Shown here piece by piece: positions 8,877 to 19,318 of a stretch of 64,000 nt of DNA. Under the pieces are notes generated by a model that saw nothing but the letters and a program-made list of their open reading frames with translations, ran no database searches and was not told where the DNA came from. The position numbers and the translations under genes are program-made. Source of the DNA: Defluviicoccus sp. bin129. GTDB lineage: Bacteria; Pseudomonadota; Alphaproteobacteria; MPNO01. Position 1 is the first letter of the stretch. Each line of letters begins with the position of its first letter. The DNA lies in NCBI GenBank assembly GCA_002239065.1, contig MPNO01000008.1, positions 53,633 through 117,632 on the forward strand, written 5' to 3'.

Positions 8877-9047
8877 TGGGGAAGGTCCCGATATTTTCAG
8901 TCTTTACAGATTAACAAAACGGAAATTCGCAAAATTGACCGAATAACCTGATTTCATTCAAAGAGGTATAGACCGATTGGATTTTTGTCAAATATGTTCC
9001 GTTGACCACACGGTATCCGGTTCGATTTTGGAAAAGAGGACAGTCCG
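8877..9047. promoter_or_regulatory. Divergent control region between ScfR/RamB-like regulator and aceA
   Basis: A clearly AT-rich island in high-GC DNA, between two divergent genes. Two similar motifs stand out: ATTCGCAAAAT at 8925-8935 and TTTTGTCAAAT near 8983-8992. Both resemble the TTTGCAAA-type core known for RamB-family operators, so they are candidate binding sites. AAAGAGG at 8960-8966 and AAAGAGGAC just before the aceA start also occur. I could not assign -35/-10 boxes with confidence. Confidence 0.5.
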
Positions 9048-10340
9048 ATGCAGCGGGAAATGGAACGACACAGCCAGGCGCCGTCAGGCCGCTTCGCGGG
9101 GGTTCGCCGGGACTACACGCTGGCCGACGTGGAGCGGCTTTCGGGCTCCGTTCGGGTCGAACACACGATCGCCCGCCGGGGCGCCGAGCGGCTCTGGGAT
9201 CTGTTGCAGCGGGACGAGCCCGTGCGGGCGCTCGGCGCGGTGACCGGCAACCAGGCCATGCAGATGGTGCGGGCCGGGCTCGAGTCGATCTACCTGTCCG
9301 GCTGGCAGGTCGCGGCGGACAACAACAAGGCGGGCTCGATGTATCCCGACCAGAGCCTCTATCCGAGCGACAGCGGACCCGAGCTGGTCCGGCGCATCAA
9401 CAACACGCTGCGCCGGGCGGACCAGATCCAGACGCTCGACGGCGGCGGCGGCATCGACTGGCTGGTCCCCATCGTCGCCGACGCCGAGGCGGGGTTCGGC
9501 GGCGTGCTGAACGCGTTCGAGGTCACCCGGGCGTTCATCGAAGCCGGCGCCGCCGGCATCCATATCGAAGACCAGCTCGCCTCCGAGAAGAAATGCGGCC
9601 ACATGGGGGGGAAAGTCCTGATCCCCACCCAGCAGCATATCCGCAACCTGCTCGCGGCCCGCCTCGCGGCCGACGTCATGGGGGTGCCCACGATCATCCT
9701 CGCGCGCACCGATGCGGAAAGCGCCAGGCTGATCACCAGCGACATAGACGAGCGGGACCGCGAGTTCCTCACCGGCGAGCGCACGCCGGAGGGCTTCTAT
9801 CGGCTCAAGGAGGGCACGAGCTTCGAGCGCTGCGTCGCCCGCGGCCTGGCCTATGCCGAGTACGCCGACCTCATCTGGATGGAGACGTCGACGCCCGATC
9901 TGGAACAGGCGCGGCGCTTCGCGGACGCCATCCACGCCGAGTATCCGGGCAAGATGCTCTCCTACAACTGTTCGCCCTCCTTCAACTGGTCGGCCCATCT
10001 CGACGTCCCGACCATGGAGCGCTTCCAGCGCGAGCTGGCGGCGATGGGCTACCGCTACCAGTTCGTGACGCTGGCCGGGTTCCACTCCCTCAACCACGGC
10101 ATGTTCCGGCTTGCCGGGGCCTACCGGGACCGCGGGATGGCGGGCTACGCCGAGCTCCAGGCCGCCGAGTTCGCGGCGGAGGCCGAGGGATACTCGGCGA
10201 CGCGCCACCAGCACGAGGTGGGCACCGGGTATTTCGACGCCGTGGGCCAGGCCATCGCCGGCGGACAATCCTCGACCGGGGCGCTCGCAGAATCGACCGA
10301 AACCGCCCAGTTCGAAACCCCGGCCATCGCGGCCGAATAG
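9048..10340 (+). CDS. aceA: Isocitrate lyase
   Basis: A 430-residue isocitrate lyase, splitting isocitrate into glyoxylate and succinate as the first step of the glyoxylate shunt. The signature KKCGHMGGK is present at residues 181-189 with catalytic Cys183, and length equals the short bacterial class. The substrate-loop region NCSPSFNW is also clear near residue 310. It is transcribed away from its likely regulator and followed, on the same strand, by a DUF4170 gene (28 bp) and malate synthase G. The three probably form one glyoxylate-shunt operon. Confidence 0.96.
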   Translation: MQREMERHSQAPSGRFAGVRRDYTLADVERLSGSVRVEHTIARRGAERLWDLLQRDEPVRALGAVTGNQAMQMVRAGLESIYLSGWQVAADNNKAGSMYPDQSLYPSDSGPELVRRINNTLRRADQIQTLDGGGGIDWLVPIVADAEAGFGGVLNAFEVTRAFIEAGAAGIHIEDQLASEKKCGHMGGKVLIPTQQHIRNLLAARLAADVMGVPTIILARTDAESARLITSDIDERDREFLTGERTPEGFYRLKEGTSFERCVARGLAYAEYADLIWMETSTPDLEQARRFADAIHAEYPGKMLSYNCSPSFNWSAHLDVPTMERFQRELAAMGYRYQFVTLAGFHSLNHGMFRLAGAYRDRGMAGYAELQAAEFAAEAEGYSATRHQHEVGTGYFDAVGQAIAGGQSSTGALAESTETAQFETPAIAAE

Positions 10341-10368
10341 CATCCATCGATCGACGGAGGACACCGAG

Positions 10369-10602
10369 ATGAATTCGAAATTCTGGGTCGTTGGCGGGAC
10401 CTACACGGACACCGACTTCAACCGGCTGGTCAGCGGGAGCGAACGCGTGATGGGTCCGTATTCGGACCGCGACACGGCGCTGGTCGCCTGGCGCAGGGTG
10501 GCGGAGGAGACCAGGGGCGATTTCTACGCCCGCTACACCGTGGCCGAGGAGCCCGCGCGAAGGGCCGCGGGAGCGGAAGCCGCGCGCGACGGGGCCCGGT
10601 AG
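10369..10602 (+). CDS. DUF4170 family small protein
   Basis: A 77-residue protein beginning [17 protein letters not shown], the recognisable opening of the DUF4170 family of short alphaproteobacterial proteins (FWVVGGxYTDT, then a [15 protein letters not shown] segment). Function is unknown. The ATG at 10369 has GACGGAGGACACCG upstream; an in-frame extension upstream overlaps aceA and is not family-like. Its position between the two glyoxylate-shunt enzyme genes suggests co-expression with them. The basic, alanine-rich tail after residue 60 is not conserved. Confidence 0.8.
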   Translation: MNSKFWVVGGTYTDTDFNRLVSGSERVMGPYSDRDTALVAWRRVAEETRGDFYARYTVAEEPARRAAGAEAARDGAR

Positions 10603-10631
10603 ACCGGCACCCCGCGATCGGGAGCAGGCAG

Positions 10632-12803
10632 ATGGTCGAGAGAATCCGAGCCGGACGAAGCCAGGTCGCCGCCGAGCTCCACGCCTTCGTCGAGGACGAG
10701 GTTCTGCCGGGGCTCGAGCTGGAGAGCGAAGTCTTCTGGCGGGACTTCGATGCCCTGCTGCACGACCTCGCGCCGGCGAATCGGGATCTGCTCGCCCGCC
10801 GCGAGGCGCTGCAGGCGGAGATCGACGCGTGGCACAAGGCCCGCCGCGGGCAGGCGGTCGATCCGGACGCCTACCGGGCCTTTCTCGAGGATATCGGCTA
10901 TCTGGTGCCGGAGGGGCCGGATTTCAGCATCGAGACCTCCCATGTCGACGAGGAGATCGCGCATATCGCGGGCCCCCAGCTCGTCGTGCCGGCGACCAAC
11001 GCCCGCTACGCGCTTAACGCGGCCAATGCGCGCTGGGGCAGCCTCTACGATGCGCTCTACGGGACCGACGCGATCCCGGCCGACGGGGAGGCGTGCGGGA
11101 GCGGCGGCTACAACCCGGTGCGCGGCGCGAAGGTGATCGCCTGGACGCGGGCCTTTCTCGACGAGGCGGCGCCGCTGGCCGCCGGCTCGCACGCCGATGT
11201 CCTCGCCTACCGGGTGGAGGGGAGCGCCCTCGCGGCGGAGCTCCCGGGCGGCGCGACCGGCCTCGCCGATCCCGGCCGCTTCGTCGGCTACCGGGGGGGC
11301 GCGGCGGCGCCGTCGGCCGTGCTGCTGCGCCATAACGGCCTGCATATCGAGATCGCAATAGACCGCGCCCACCCGGTCGGCCGGACCGACAGGGCGGGGG
11401 TGTCGGACGTATTGCTGGAATCGGCGGTGACGACCATCGTCGACCTGGAGGATTCCGTCGCCGCCGTCGATGCCGAGGACAAGGTCCTGGCCTATCGAAA
11501 CTGGCTCGGGCTGATCAAGGGCGACCTCGCGGCCCGCTTCGACAAGGGCGGCGAGCCGGTCGAGCGGCGGCTCGCCCCCGACCGCCGGTATACCGGCGCC
11601 GACGGCGGCGAGATCGTGCTGCCGGGGCGCTCGCTGATGCTCAACCGCAATGTCGGCCACCTGATGACCAACCCGGCGGTGCTGGACGGCGAAGGCCGGG
11701 AGGCGCCGGAAGGCATACTCGATGCGGTGTTCACCTGCCTGATCGCGCTCCACGACATCCGGGGCGCCGGGGTCTGGCGCAACAGCCGGGCGGGCTCGAT
11801 ATACATCGTCAAGCCGAAGCTGCACGGCCCGGAGGAGGTCGCGTTCGCCGACACGGTGTTCGCCCGCGTCGAGGACATGCTGGGCCTCGAGCGCCACCGC
11901 ATCAAGATCGGCATCATGGACGAGGAGCGGCGCACCACCGTCAACCTCAAGGCGTGCATCCGCGCCGCGCGGAACCGGGTGGCGTTCATCAATACCGGCT
12001 TCCTCGACCGGACCGGCGACGAGATCCACACCTCGATGGAAGCCGGCCCGATGATCCGCAAGGCCGACATGAAGGCCGCCCCCTGGCTCGCCACCTATGA
12101 AGACTGGAACGTCGATATCGGCATCGCCTGCGGCCTGCCGGGCCGCGCCCAGATCGGCAAGGGCATGTGGGCCATGCCGGACCTCATGGCCGACATGCTG
12201 GAGCGGAAGATCGGCCACCCGATGGCCGGCGCCGATACCGCCTGGGTGCCCTCCCCCACCGCCGCCACGCTGCATGCCACCCATTACCACCGGGTCGATG
12301 TCGAGCGGCGCCAGGCGGAGCTGGCCGCCCGCGCGCGGGCCGAGCTCGACGCCATTCTCGCGATCCCGGTGACGACGCGTCCCAACTGGTCGGCGGACGA
12401 CGTCCGCGCCGAGCTGGAGAACAACGCCCAGGGCATCCTCGGCTATGTCGTGCGCTGGATCGACCAGGGCATCGGCTGCTCCAAGGTGCCGGACATCGAC
12501 GATGTCGGGCTGATGGAAGACCGGGCCACCTGCCGCATTTCCAGCCAGCACATGGCCAACTGGCTGCATCACGGGATCTGCACCGAGGACGAGATACGCG
12601 CGACCATGCGCAAGATGGCCGGGGTGGTTGACCGGCAGAACGACGGCGACCCGGCCTATGAGCCGATGGCGCCCGGTTTCGACGGTCCCGCCTTCAAGGG
12701 CGCCTGCGAGCTCGTCTTCCGGGGCCGTGAACAGCCGTCGGGCTATACCGAACCGGTGCTCCACCGCCGGCGCGCCGAACGCAAGGCGCTCGAGCGGGGC
12801 TGA
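10632..12803 (+). CDS. glcB: Malate synthase G
   Basis: A 723-residue malate synthase of the G type, condensing glyoxylate with acetyl-CoA to malate in the cytoplasm. Length equals the family norm (about 720-730). Visible conserved segments are [16 protein letters not shown], the acetyl-CoA/Mg region [16 protein letters not shown], and [13 protein letters not shown]. It follows the DUF4170 gene by 29 bp with GGGAGCAGG before the start. With aceA it completes the glyoxylate bypass. The gene is convergent with the TRAP permease gene, only 15 bp separating their stops. Confidence 0.95.
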   Translation: MVERIRAGRSQVAAELHAFVEDEVLPGLELESEVFWRDFDALLHDLAPANRDLLARREALQAEIDAWHKARRGQAVDPDAYRAFLEDIGYLVPEGPDFSIETSHVDEEIAHIAGPQLVVPATNARYALNAANARWGSLYDALYGTDAIPADGEACGSGGYNPVRGAKVIAWTRAFLDEAAPLAAGSHADVLAYRVEGSALAAELPGGATGLADPGRFVGYRGGAAAPSAVLLRHNGLHIEIAIDRAHPVGRTDRAGVSDVLLESAVTTIVDLEDSVAAVDAEDKVLAYRNWLGLIKGDLAARFDKGGEPVERRLAPDRRYTGADGGEIVLPGRSLMLNRNVGHLMTNPAVLDGEGREAPEGILDAVFTCLIALHDIRGAGVWRNSRAGSIYIVKPKLHGPEEVAFADTVFARVEDMLGLERHRIKIGIMDEERRTTVNLKACIRAARNRVAFINTGFLDRTGDEIHTSMEAGPMIRKADMKAAPWLATYEDWNVDIGIACGLPGRAQIGKGMWAMPDLMADMLERKIGHPMAGADTAWVPSPTAATLHATHYHRVDVERRQAELAARARAELDAILAIPVTTRPNWSADDVRAELENNAQGILGYVVRWIDQGIGCSKVPDIDDVGLMEDRATCRISSQHMANWLHHGICTEDEIRATMRKMAGVVDRQNDGDPAYEPMAPGFDGPAFKGACELVFRGREQPSGYTEPVLHRRRAERKALERG

Positions 12804-12818
12804 GGGCCGGGAGCCGCG

Positions 12819-14183
12819 TCAACCGGGCTGGAACAGGAGGTCCGGAAGGTAGGTGGCGATCTCCGGGAAGCGGATGATCACGGCCATTCCGATCAACATG
12901 ATGATCCAGTAGGGGATCGAGCTCCTGAAGATCGTCATGACGTTGATCTCGGAATCGAAGTTCTGGATCGCCGATTTCACCGTGTACACCAGCAGCCCGA
13001 AGGGCGGCGTCAGCAGCCCCGCCTCGATCGCGATGATGGCGATGATCGCGAACGCGATGGGCTCGTAGCCGAGCTTGACCGCGATCGGCGCGAATATGGC
13101 CGCCGTCAGCAGCATGATCGAGATCGAATCGATGATCATGCCGAGCGCGAACCAGACCAGCACCATCACCGTCAGGATCGCCCAGGGCGGCATGCCGGAG
13201 CCGAGGAACAGGCTCTCGATGGCGTTGGTCATGCCGGTCATGGCCAGCGTGCGGGAATAGAGCGCGGCGGTGATCAGCAGCAGGAGGATGGGCGCGGAGG
13301 TGCGCCCGACGGAGAGGATCGAGTCGATGAAGTCGCGCAGCCGCATCCCCTTGAGAACGGCGAGGACCAGGCCGATGAACGCGCCCGCGCCCGCGCCTTC
13401 GGTCGGCGTGAAGACACCGAACCAGATACCGCCCAGCACCACGACGATCACCGAGACGATGCCGAACAGGCTGACCAGGAACTGGAGCGTCGAGACCTCT
13501 TCGACATCCGGCCCCGCGCTCGCGGCTTCGGCCTGCTCCGCGCCCGCGCCGACGAGCTCGGGTTTCAGCAGCGCCATGGCGAAGACGTAGGCGACGAACA
13601 TCACCGTCAGCAGGAACCCGGGCAGGATGCCGGCGGCGAAGATCTGGCCGATCGACTGCTCGGTGAGGATGCCCCAGACGATCATCAGGACGCTCGGCGG
13701 GATCAGCATGCCGAGGCAGCTCGACCCGGCGACGGTGCCGAGCGCGAACCCGCGATGGTATCCGAAGCGCTTCATCTCCGGATAGGCGATGCGCGAGAAC
13801 GCCGCGGCCGAGGCGATGCTGACGCCGGTCACGAAGGAGAACAGCGCGTTGCCCAGCACGGTGGCGATCGCCAGCCTTCCGGGCAGCCGGTGCAGCAGGC
13901 GGTTGATGCCGCGATAGACGTCGGTGACCGTGCCCGACTTGCCGATGAACTCCCCCATCAGCATGAACAGCGGGATCACCGCGAAGACATAGGCGCGGAT
14001 CGCCTCGTAGGCGGTCGCCGCCAGCATGGTCTGCACCGAGTGGAAGGCGTAGGAATCCGCGCCCGTCACCATGAAGATGCCGAGCGCGCTGGTCATGCCG
14101 AGAGCGATGGCGATGTGAACCCCGACGGCCACCAGCGCCACCAGGCAGACGACCAGCAATATGGCGACATTGGCGTCGAACAC
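12819..14183 (-). CDS. dctM: TRAP transporter large permease, DctM-like
   Basis: A 454-residue, very hydrophobic protein with the DctM-family pattern of about 12 membrane segments and conserved blocks IPLFMLMGEFIG, IPPSVLMIVWG and TEGAGAGAFIG. It is the Na+-coupled transport subunit of a tripartite ATP-independent carrier for a small carboxylate. A hydrophilic insertion of about 30 residues (PELVGAGAEQAEAASAGPDV) makes it slightly longer than the usual 425. The gene is 21 bp after dctQ and closes the dctP-dctQ-dctM order. Confidence 0.92.
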   Translation of the reverse strand: MFDANVAILLVVCLVALVAVGVHIAIALGMTSALGIFMVTGADSYAFHSVQTMLAATAYEAIRAYVFAVIPLFMLMGEFIGKSGTVTDVYRGINRLLHRLPGRLAIATVLGNALFSFVTGVSIASAAAFSRIAYPEMKRFGYHRGFALGTVAGSSCLGMLIPPSVLMIVWGILTEQSIGQIFAAGILPGFLLTVMFVAYVFAMALLKPELVGAGAEQAEAASAGPDVEEVSTLQFLVSLFGIVSVIVVVLGGIWFGVFTPTEGAGAGAFIGLVLAVLKGMRLRDFIDSILSVGRTSAPILLLLITAALYSRTLAMTGMTNAIESLFLGSGMPPWAILTVMVLVWFALGMIIDSISIMLLTAAIFAPIAVKLGYEPIAFAIIAIIAIEAGLLTPPFGLLVYTVKSAIQNFDSEINVMTIFRSSIPYWIIMLIGMAVIIRFPEIATYLPDLLFQPG

Positions 14184-14204
14184 TGTCCCGGCCCCCGCGC
14201 GCCG

Positions 14205-14729
14205 CTACAGCCCGGGGCCGCCGGCGTCGGCTTCGGACTGCGCCAGCTCCGGTCTGAACACGTCGAGATAGGCCATCACGCAATAGTTGATCAGGGCCAG
14301 CGCGCTGCCCACCAGGACCGTCCAGCGGGCCGGCCAGGAGGGCACCCTGAGCGCGCCCTCGCCCTCGAACTCGCCCTCGACATAGGAGCGGATGCTCTCC
14401 TCCCAGCCGCCGGTGATGACCATCAGGAAGAACGCCGCGCCCAGCAGATAGCCGAAGGCGAGCAATACCCGCTGCACCCGGTCGGGCAGGTGGGTGACCA
14501 GGAAATCCGCCCTGAGCATCGACCGGCTGCGGATCGCGTAGCCCGCCTGGAGAAAGACGATGATCACCACGGAGGCGCTGACCATCTCCACCGTGCCGTA
14601 GATCGGCCGGTCGAACGCGCCCCGGCCGATGATGTCGCCGAGAACCAGGAAGACCAGGGCGAAGGCCCAGACCGCCGCCAGGACCATGAGGATCTTGGAT
14701 ACGCGGTCGGTCAGCGTGATCAGGTTCAT
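14205..14729 (-). CDS. dctQ: TRAP transporter small permease, DctQ-like
   Basis: A 174-residue membrane protein with four predicted transmembrane stretches (about residues 10-35, 47-65, 85-110 and 132-155), the DctQ-family layout. It is the small membrane subunit that partners DctM in a TRAP carrier. It lies between dctP (70 bp upstream) and dctM on the leftward strand. The tail after residue 160 is acidic and unconserved. The substrate is not evident. Confidence 0.88.
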   Translation of the reverse strand: MNLITLTDRVSKILMVLAAVWAFALVFLVLGDIIGRGAFDRPIYGTVEMVSASVVIIVFLQAGYAIRSRSMLRADFLVTHLPDRVQRVLLAFGYLLGAAFFLMVITGGWEESIRSYVEGEFEGEGALRVPSWPARWTVLVGSALALINYCVMAYLDVFRPELAQSEADAGGPGL

Positions 14730-14799
14730 GCCAGTCCGCCGCCGGCCCCCGGTCGAGCGGGCGGCCGGCCGGATACCCCTTCCGGCCGGCCTTGCGCCG

Positions 14800-15888
14800 C
14801 TACTTCACGACGTAGCGGACCGGCCACTTGTAGCCCTGCTTTTCCGCCGCGGCCAGATAGGCGTTCAGGATCTTCTTGGCGGGGAAGCCCTTCTTCTCGA
14901 GCTCGTTGGCGTGCGCCTGCGGCCAATGCGCCAGCCCCTTGGCCCAGCCCAGCCTGACATCGGCCGGCAGGTCGCTGACGGTGATGTTCTTCCTGAGCCA
15001 CGCCATGTCCTTGTCGTAGCCCACCTTGTTGGCGGAGCCGGTCTTGATCTCGAAGCGGTCGGCCACCTCCTGGACGATCGGCTTCACCTCCGCCGGCAGC
15101 CTCTGCCAGAAACGGTTGTTCACCGTCAGCCCGTGCCAGGTGATCGAGCCGAAGCCGATCGTGGTGTAGAACTTGCCGACCTCCCACAGCCCGAAGGTCT
15201 TGCCCCAGGCGCTCGGGAACATGATGCCGCCCTCGGCGACACCGGTCTTGAGCTTCTGGTACCAGCCCGGCAGACCGTCGGTGACCGGCACGATGCCGAT
15301 CCCGGCCTGCTTCATCCAGTTGAGGTTGAGCCCGGCGCCCAGGATCTTGCGGCCCTTGAGGTCGGAGAGCTTCTTCCACGCGAACTGCGTGCCGAGGTTG
15401 TAGCCGCCGTCGCCGATGATGGCGATCAGGGTCTGGTTGAAGTCGTGGAACCGCTTCTCCAGGCCCGGGAACTGGCGGTAGATGTCGGCCGCGGCCGCGA
15501 CGCTCTGCACCGGGTCCATGGTGCCGAAGGGCAGCATGATCTGGAAGGCGTGCATCGGCAGCTTCGAGGCCTCGAAGCAGTAGCAGAAGCCGCCGATATC
15601 GACGACGCCGTTCTGCACGCCTTCGAGCGTATCGAAGACCTTCACGATGGACCCGCTGTAGCCCTCGATGAAGTTGACCTTGTACTTGGTCTTCGCCTCG
15701 ATGGCCTTCTTGAGCTCGGGCTGGAAGAAGTTCTTCATCAGCCCGGCATAGACCACCGTCGGCGGATGGCCCGAGGCGATGCGGATATTGATCGTTTCCG
15801 CGCTCACGGGCGCGGAGCCGGCGGCGATCGCGGTTCCGAGCAACGCCGCCGCGGATACGCCAATGAAGCCTCTGGATACGGTTTTCAT
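14800..15888 (-). CDS. dctP: TRAP transporter substrate-binding protein, DctP-like
   Basis: A 362-residue exported binding protein. Residues 1-30 are a signal peptide (MKTVSRGFIGVSAAALLGTA, cleavage near VSA-ET), followed by a mature part starting INIRIASGHPPT. Length and the late GVAEGGIMFPSAWGKTF block match the DctP family. The start is the ATG at 15886-15888, where the signal peptide begins; a longer open frame upstream lies inside the neighbouring yejA-like gene and is spurious. It begins a dctPQM operon on the leftward strand. The likely ligand is a small organic acid, unspecified. Confidence 0.9.
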   Translation of the reverse strand: MKTVSRGFIGVSAAALLGTAIAAGSAPVSAETINIRIASGHPPTVVYAGLMKNFFQPELKKAIEAKTKYKVNFIEGYSGSIVKVFDTLEGVQNGVVDIGGFCYCFEASKLPMHAFQIMLPFGTMDPVQSVAAAADIYRQFPGLEKRFHDFNQTLIAIIGDGGYNLGTQFAWKKLSDLKGRKILGAGLNLNWMKQAGIGIVPVTDGLPGWYQKLKTGVAEGGIMFPSAWGKTFGLWEVGKFYTTIGFGSITWHGLTVNNRFWQRLPAEVKPIVQEVADRFEIKTGSANKVGYDKDMAWLRKNITVSDLPADVRLGWAKGLAHWPQAHANELEKKGFPAKKILNAYLAAAEKQGYKWPVRYVVK

Positions 15889-15980
15889 TCGTCTCGGTCT
15901 CCCTGTCGGTCGGAACGTCGTTCCGCGCAACCTAGAGGTTGTGCAGGGGTCCGGCAAACCGGCAAATCGGCGGGCGCGCG

Positions 15981-17789
15981 CTACCGGTTGACCCCCGCCT
16001 TCGCCGGGTCCTCCCACCAGGCATCGATCACCAGCCCGTAGAGCGGGGTGACGGCGGGGCGGCCGAACCTGTCCCAGTAGGCCACGCGGTCGCCTTGCAG
16101 GTAGTAGAGCGGCACGAAGTGGTGTCCCCAGAGCAGCACCCGGTCCATCGCGCGGACGATTTCGACGAAGACCTCGCGCTCGCGCGCCTCGGTCATCCGC
16201 TCGATCAGCGTGTCGACCGCCGGGCTGCGAATGCCGGGGTAGTTGCGCGTCCCCTCCTGCCCCGCCGCCTTGCTGCCCCAGTAGAACGCCTGCTCGTTGC
16301 CGGGCGAGAGCGACATGCCCCAGCGATAGACGATCATGTCGAAATCGTAGGTGTTGCGCCGGTACTGGTATTGCGAGGTGTCGACCGTGCGGACCCGCGC
16401 CGCGGCGCCGAGGCGCCGGAGGTTGCGGGCGAAGGCGAGCGCGATCTTCTCGTTGGCCGGGTCGACCAGCAGGATCTCGAACGCCATCCCGAGCCCGTCC
16501 GAGGCGCGCCGCAGCGCGCCGTCGCGCACCGTCCAGCCGGCCCCGGCGAGGATGCGCTTGGCCGCCCTCAGGTTCGCCCGGATGCCGCCCGCGACGCCGG
16601 GCGGGCGGTAGGGCGTCTCGAACAATTCTGCCGGCAGGGTCCCCCGAAACGGCTCCAGCAAGGCGCGCTCGCGGCCCTCCGGGATGCCGCGCGAGCCGAG
16701 CTCCGAGTTGTCGAAGACGCTGTTGGTGCGGCGATAGGCGCCGTGCAGGAGGGTCTTGTTGACGGTCTCGAAGTCGAAGGCGTGCGCCAGCGCGTAGCGC
16801 ACCCTGCGGTCGGCGAAGATCTCGCGGCGGGAATTGAACACCAGGGCGGACATGCCGGACGGGCGGCCGTTGGGCAATATCTCGCGCCTCACCCTGCCGT
16901 CCGCCGCGGCGGGGAAGCCGTAGGCCGTCGCCCAGCGCTTGCCGGAGAATTCGAGGCGGAGGTCGTACTCGCCCGCCTTGAAGGCCTCGATCATCACGTC
17001 GCCGTCGCGATAGTAGTCGTATCGCACGCGGTCGAAATTGTGCTGCCCCCGGTTGACCGCGAGATCGCGGCCCCAGTAGCCGGGATCGCGGCGATAGACG
17101 ATGCGCCGCCCCGGATCGACGGCCTCGACGCGGTACGGGCCGCTGCCGACCGGCGGGACCAGCGTGGTCTTCCCGAACTCCACCTTGGCGTAGTAGGCCT
17201 TCGACAGGATCGGCATCAGCCCGAGGATCAGCGGCAGCTCGCGGTCGGGCGAGGCGGCATCGAAGACGAAGCGGATCGCGCGTTCGCCGGGGCGTTCGAT
17301 CCGCCGGACCTGCTTGTAGTAGAGCCGGTGGTTGGGCCGCCCCTTCTCCTTCAGGGTCTCCCAGGAAAACACCACGTCGTCGACGGTGATCGGCCGCCCG
17401 TCGTGGAACCGCGCCTCGGGCCTGAGGGTGAAGGTGACCGAGGACCGGTCGTCCGGCACCGCGACGGTCCCGGCGATCAGCCCGTAGAGCGAGAACGGCT
17501 CGTCCCATGTCCGCTTGAGCAGGCTCTCGAACACCAGATGCCGGCCATGCGCCGGCACGCCCTTGATCAGGAAAGGGTTGAGGTTGTCGAACGTCCCCCG
17601 CACGGCGCGGCGCAGCTCGCCCCCCTTGGGCGCGTCGGGGTTGACGTAGTCGAGATACGGAAAACCGGGGCCGTATTTCAGGCCGCCGTGCATGGCGATG
17701 CCGTGGCGCGGCTCGGCGGCATGCGCGCCGCCGGCGGCCAGCGCCAGGCAAGGAAGCGCCCACAAGGCGCGGCGAAGACGCACGGCCAC
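15981..17789 (-). CDS. YejA-like extracellular solute-binding protein, family 5
   Basis: A 602-residue exported binding protein with a signal peptide in the first 24 residues (ALPCLALAAGGAHAAE). The mature start HGIAMHGGLKYGPGFPYLDY, then NPDAPKGGELRRA, is the hallmark of YejA, the binding protein of the peptide/microcin C importer YejABEF. The normal partner genes yejB, yejE and yejF are not present nearby, so this is an orphan in the window. It sits between an amidase gene (7 bp upstream) and dctP. It may supply a permease encoded elsewhere, probably for an oligopeptide or peptide-like ligand. Confidence 0.88.
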   Translation of the reverse strand: MAVRLRRALWALPCLALAAGGAHAAEPRHGIAMHGGLKYGPGFPYLDYVNPDAPKGGELRRAVRGTFDNLNPFLIKGVPAHGRHLVFESLLKRTWDEPFSLYGLIAGTVAVPDDRSSVTFTLRPEARFHDGRPITVDDVVFSWETLKEKGRPNHRLYYKQVRRIERPGERAIRFVFDAASPDRELPLILGLMPILSKAYYAKVEFGKTTLVPPVGSGPYRVEAVDPGRRIVYRRDPGYWGRDLAVNRGQHNFDRVRYDYYRDGDVMIEAFKAGEYDLRLEFSGKRWATAYGFPAAADGRVRREILPNGRPSGMSALVFNSRREIFADRRVRYALAHAFDFETVNKTLLHGAYRRTNSVFDNSELGSRGIPEGRERALLEPFRGTLPAELFETPYRPPGVAGGIRANLRAAKRILAGAGWTVRDGALRRASDGLGMAFEILLVDPANEKIALAFARNLRRLGAAARVRTVDTSQYQYRRNTYDFDMIVYRWGMSLSPGNEQAFYWGSKAAGQEGTRNYPGIRSPAVDTLIERMTEAREREVFVEIVRAMDRVLLWGHHFVPLYYLQGDRVAYWDRFGRPAVTPLYGLVIDAWWEDPAKAGVNR

Positions 17790-17796
17790 GCGACCG

Positions 17797-19308
17797 CTAG
17801 AACGTCGTCCAGTCGCCGGACTGCTCGAAGGCGTGGGCGGCGCGATAGATCGTGCCCTCCTCCCAGTGCCGGCCGGTCAGCATCAGCCCGATCGGCCTTC
17901 CGTCCTCCATCCCGCAGGGCAGGCTCATCGACGGGTGGCCGGTGAGGTTGAAGCCGCACGTATTGGCGAGCATCTCCCAGGCGACCTTGGTGGTCTCCTC
18001 GGGCGTCGGGTTCCTGGGCGGCAGCTTCGACGCCTTCATCGGCAAAGTCGGCATCAGCAGCAGATCGCAATCCGCAAGTGCCGCGTCGTAGGCCGCACGG
18101 AGCCGGCGCCTGAGGTTCATCGCCTTGGCGTAGTAGCGCCCGCGATAGGTTTTCAGCGAGTAATAGCCGAACAGCGCGATGATCTTGATCGTGTCGGCGA
18201 GCTCGTCGGCGCGCCCCGGCCAGCCGGCGGCGCGCTCCAGCATCGAGGTGACGTAGAGCCCCTCGTGGTTCAGCCCGCCGCCGTTCATCGTCATCATGGT
18301 GACGAAGCCGCCGTCATGGCCGATGGGAATCCAGATCGGCCGCGTCATGGCGTGCATCGGCACAGAGACCTCGACCATTTCGGCGCCCAGGCGGGCGAGG
18401 CGGTCGGCCGCCTGGCGCACCTTGGCGTCGACATCGGCCTCCGACTCCTTGAGGCCGAAGGACTCCCGGACGACGCCGATCCTGAGACCCTCGATGCCCT
18501 CCCCCAGCGCCCTGGTGTAGCGGCTCGTCCGCACGTTCCGCTGGCGCGAATCGTACTCGTCCGGCCCGGCCAGCACTTCGAGCAGCAGCGCGTTGTTGGC
18601 GACGGTATCCGTCATCGGCCCGCAATGGTCGATCGTGGTCTCCAGCGACGCCGCGCCGGTATAGGGGACGAGGCCGAAGGTGGGCTTCATGCCGTAGACC
18701 CCGCAATAGCTCGACGGGATGCGGATCGAGCCCGCCTGGTCGCCGCCGAGCGCCATCTCGACGTCGCCCGCGGCGACCACGGCGGCGCTGCCCGACGACG
18801 AGCCGCCCGCCGAGTAGCCGTGCCTGCGCGGGTTGTGCACCGGCCCCGTCGCGCTCGTCGAACTCGTGCCGGAGACGCAGAAATACTCGCACACCGCCTT
18901 GCCGGCGATCTCGCCCCCGGCATCGAGGATGCGGGTCACCACGGTCGCGTCGACATCGGGGACGTAGCCTTCCATCACCGAGGCGCCGTTCATCATCTGC
19001 ACCCCGGCGACGCAGATATTGTCCTTGATGGCGACCCGCTTGCCGGCGAGCTTGCCGCGCCTTGCGCCCTTGATCGCGGTCTTGACGTACCACGCGCCGT
19101 GCGGGTTCTCCTCCGCCGCGGGCCGGTAGCCGGGGGTGCGCGGGTAGCGCACCTCGGGCAAATCGTCCGGGATCGATTCGAGCTGGCGGTAGGCATCGAC
19201 CAGCGGTCCGACGATGGCCTGGGTCGATTCGAGATACGCGTCCGACGGGTGCATGCCGAGATCGGCGGCGCAGTCGCGAAGCTGGCGCAGGGTCGGTGTC
19301 CTGAACAT
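17797..19308 (-). CDS. Amidase (amidase signature family), second copy
   Basis: A 503-residue amidase with Lys95 (VAIKDN), cis-Ser170 (GGSSSGS) and Ser194 (GGDQAGSIRIP) as the family triad. It resembles the amidase at 4683-6212 throughout, including YFCVSGTSSTSA and PTFGLVPYTG. The start ATG at 19306-19308 was chosen because GAGAGGG lies upstream; the longer open frame would add 29 residues without similarity. It follows the last gene of a urea/amide-type ABC transporter by 10 bp, so the two likely form an amide uptake and hydrolysis unit. yejA follows after only 7 bp. Confidence 0.9.
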   Translation of the reverse strand: MFRTPTLRQLRDCAADLGMHPSDAYLESTQAIVGPLVDAYRQLESIPDDLPEVRYPRTPGYRPAAEENPHGAWYVKTAIKGARRGKLAGKRVAIKDNICVAGVQMMNGASVMEGYVPDVDATVVTRILDAGGEIAGKAVCEYFCVSGTSSTSATGPVHNPRRHGYSAGGSSSGSAAVVAAGDVEMALGGDQAGSIRIPSSYCGVYGMKPTFGLVPYTGAASLETTIDHCGPMTDTVANNALLLEVLAGPDEYDSRQRNVRTSRYTRALGEGIEGLRIGVVRESFGLKESEADVDAKVRQAADRLARLGAEMVEVSVPMHAMTRPIWIPIGHDGGFVTMMTMNGGGLNHEGLYVTSMLERAAGWPGRADELADTIKIIALFGYYSLKTYRGRYYAKAMNLRRRLRAAYDAALADCDLLLMPTLPMKASKLPPRNPTPEETTKVAWEMLANTCGFNLTGHPSMSLPCGMEDGRPIGLMLTGRHWEEGTIYRAAHAFEQSGDWTTF

Positions 19309-19318
19309 TCTTGCCCTC

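Noticed and set aside
9002..9030. TTGACC near 9002 as a -35 box for aceA
   Set aside because: No -10 element at a correct distance could be recognised, so I did not call a promoter.
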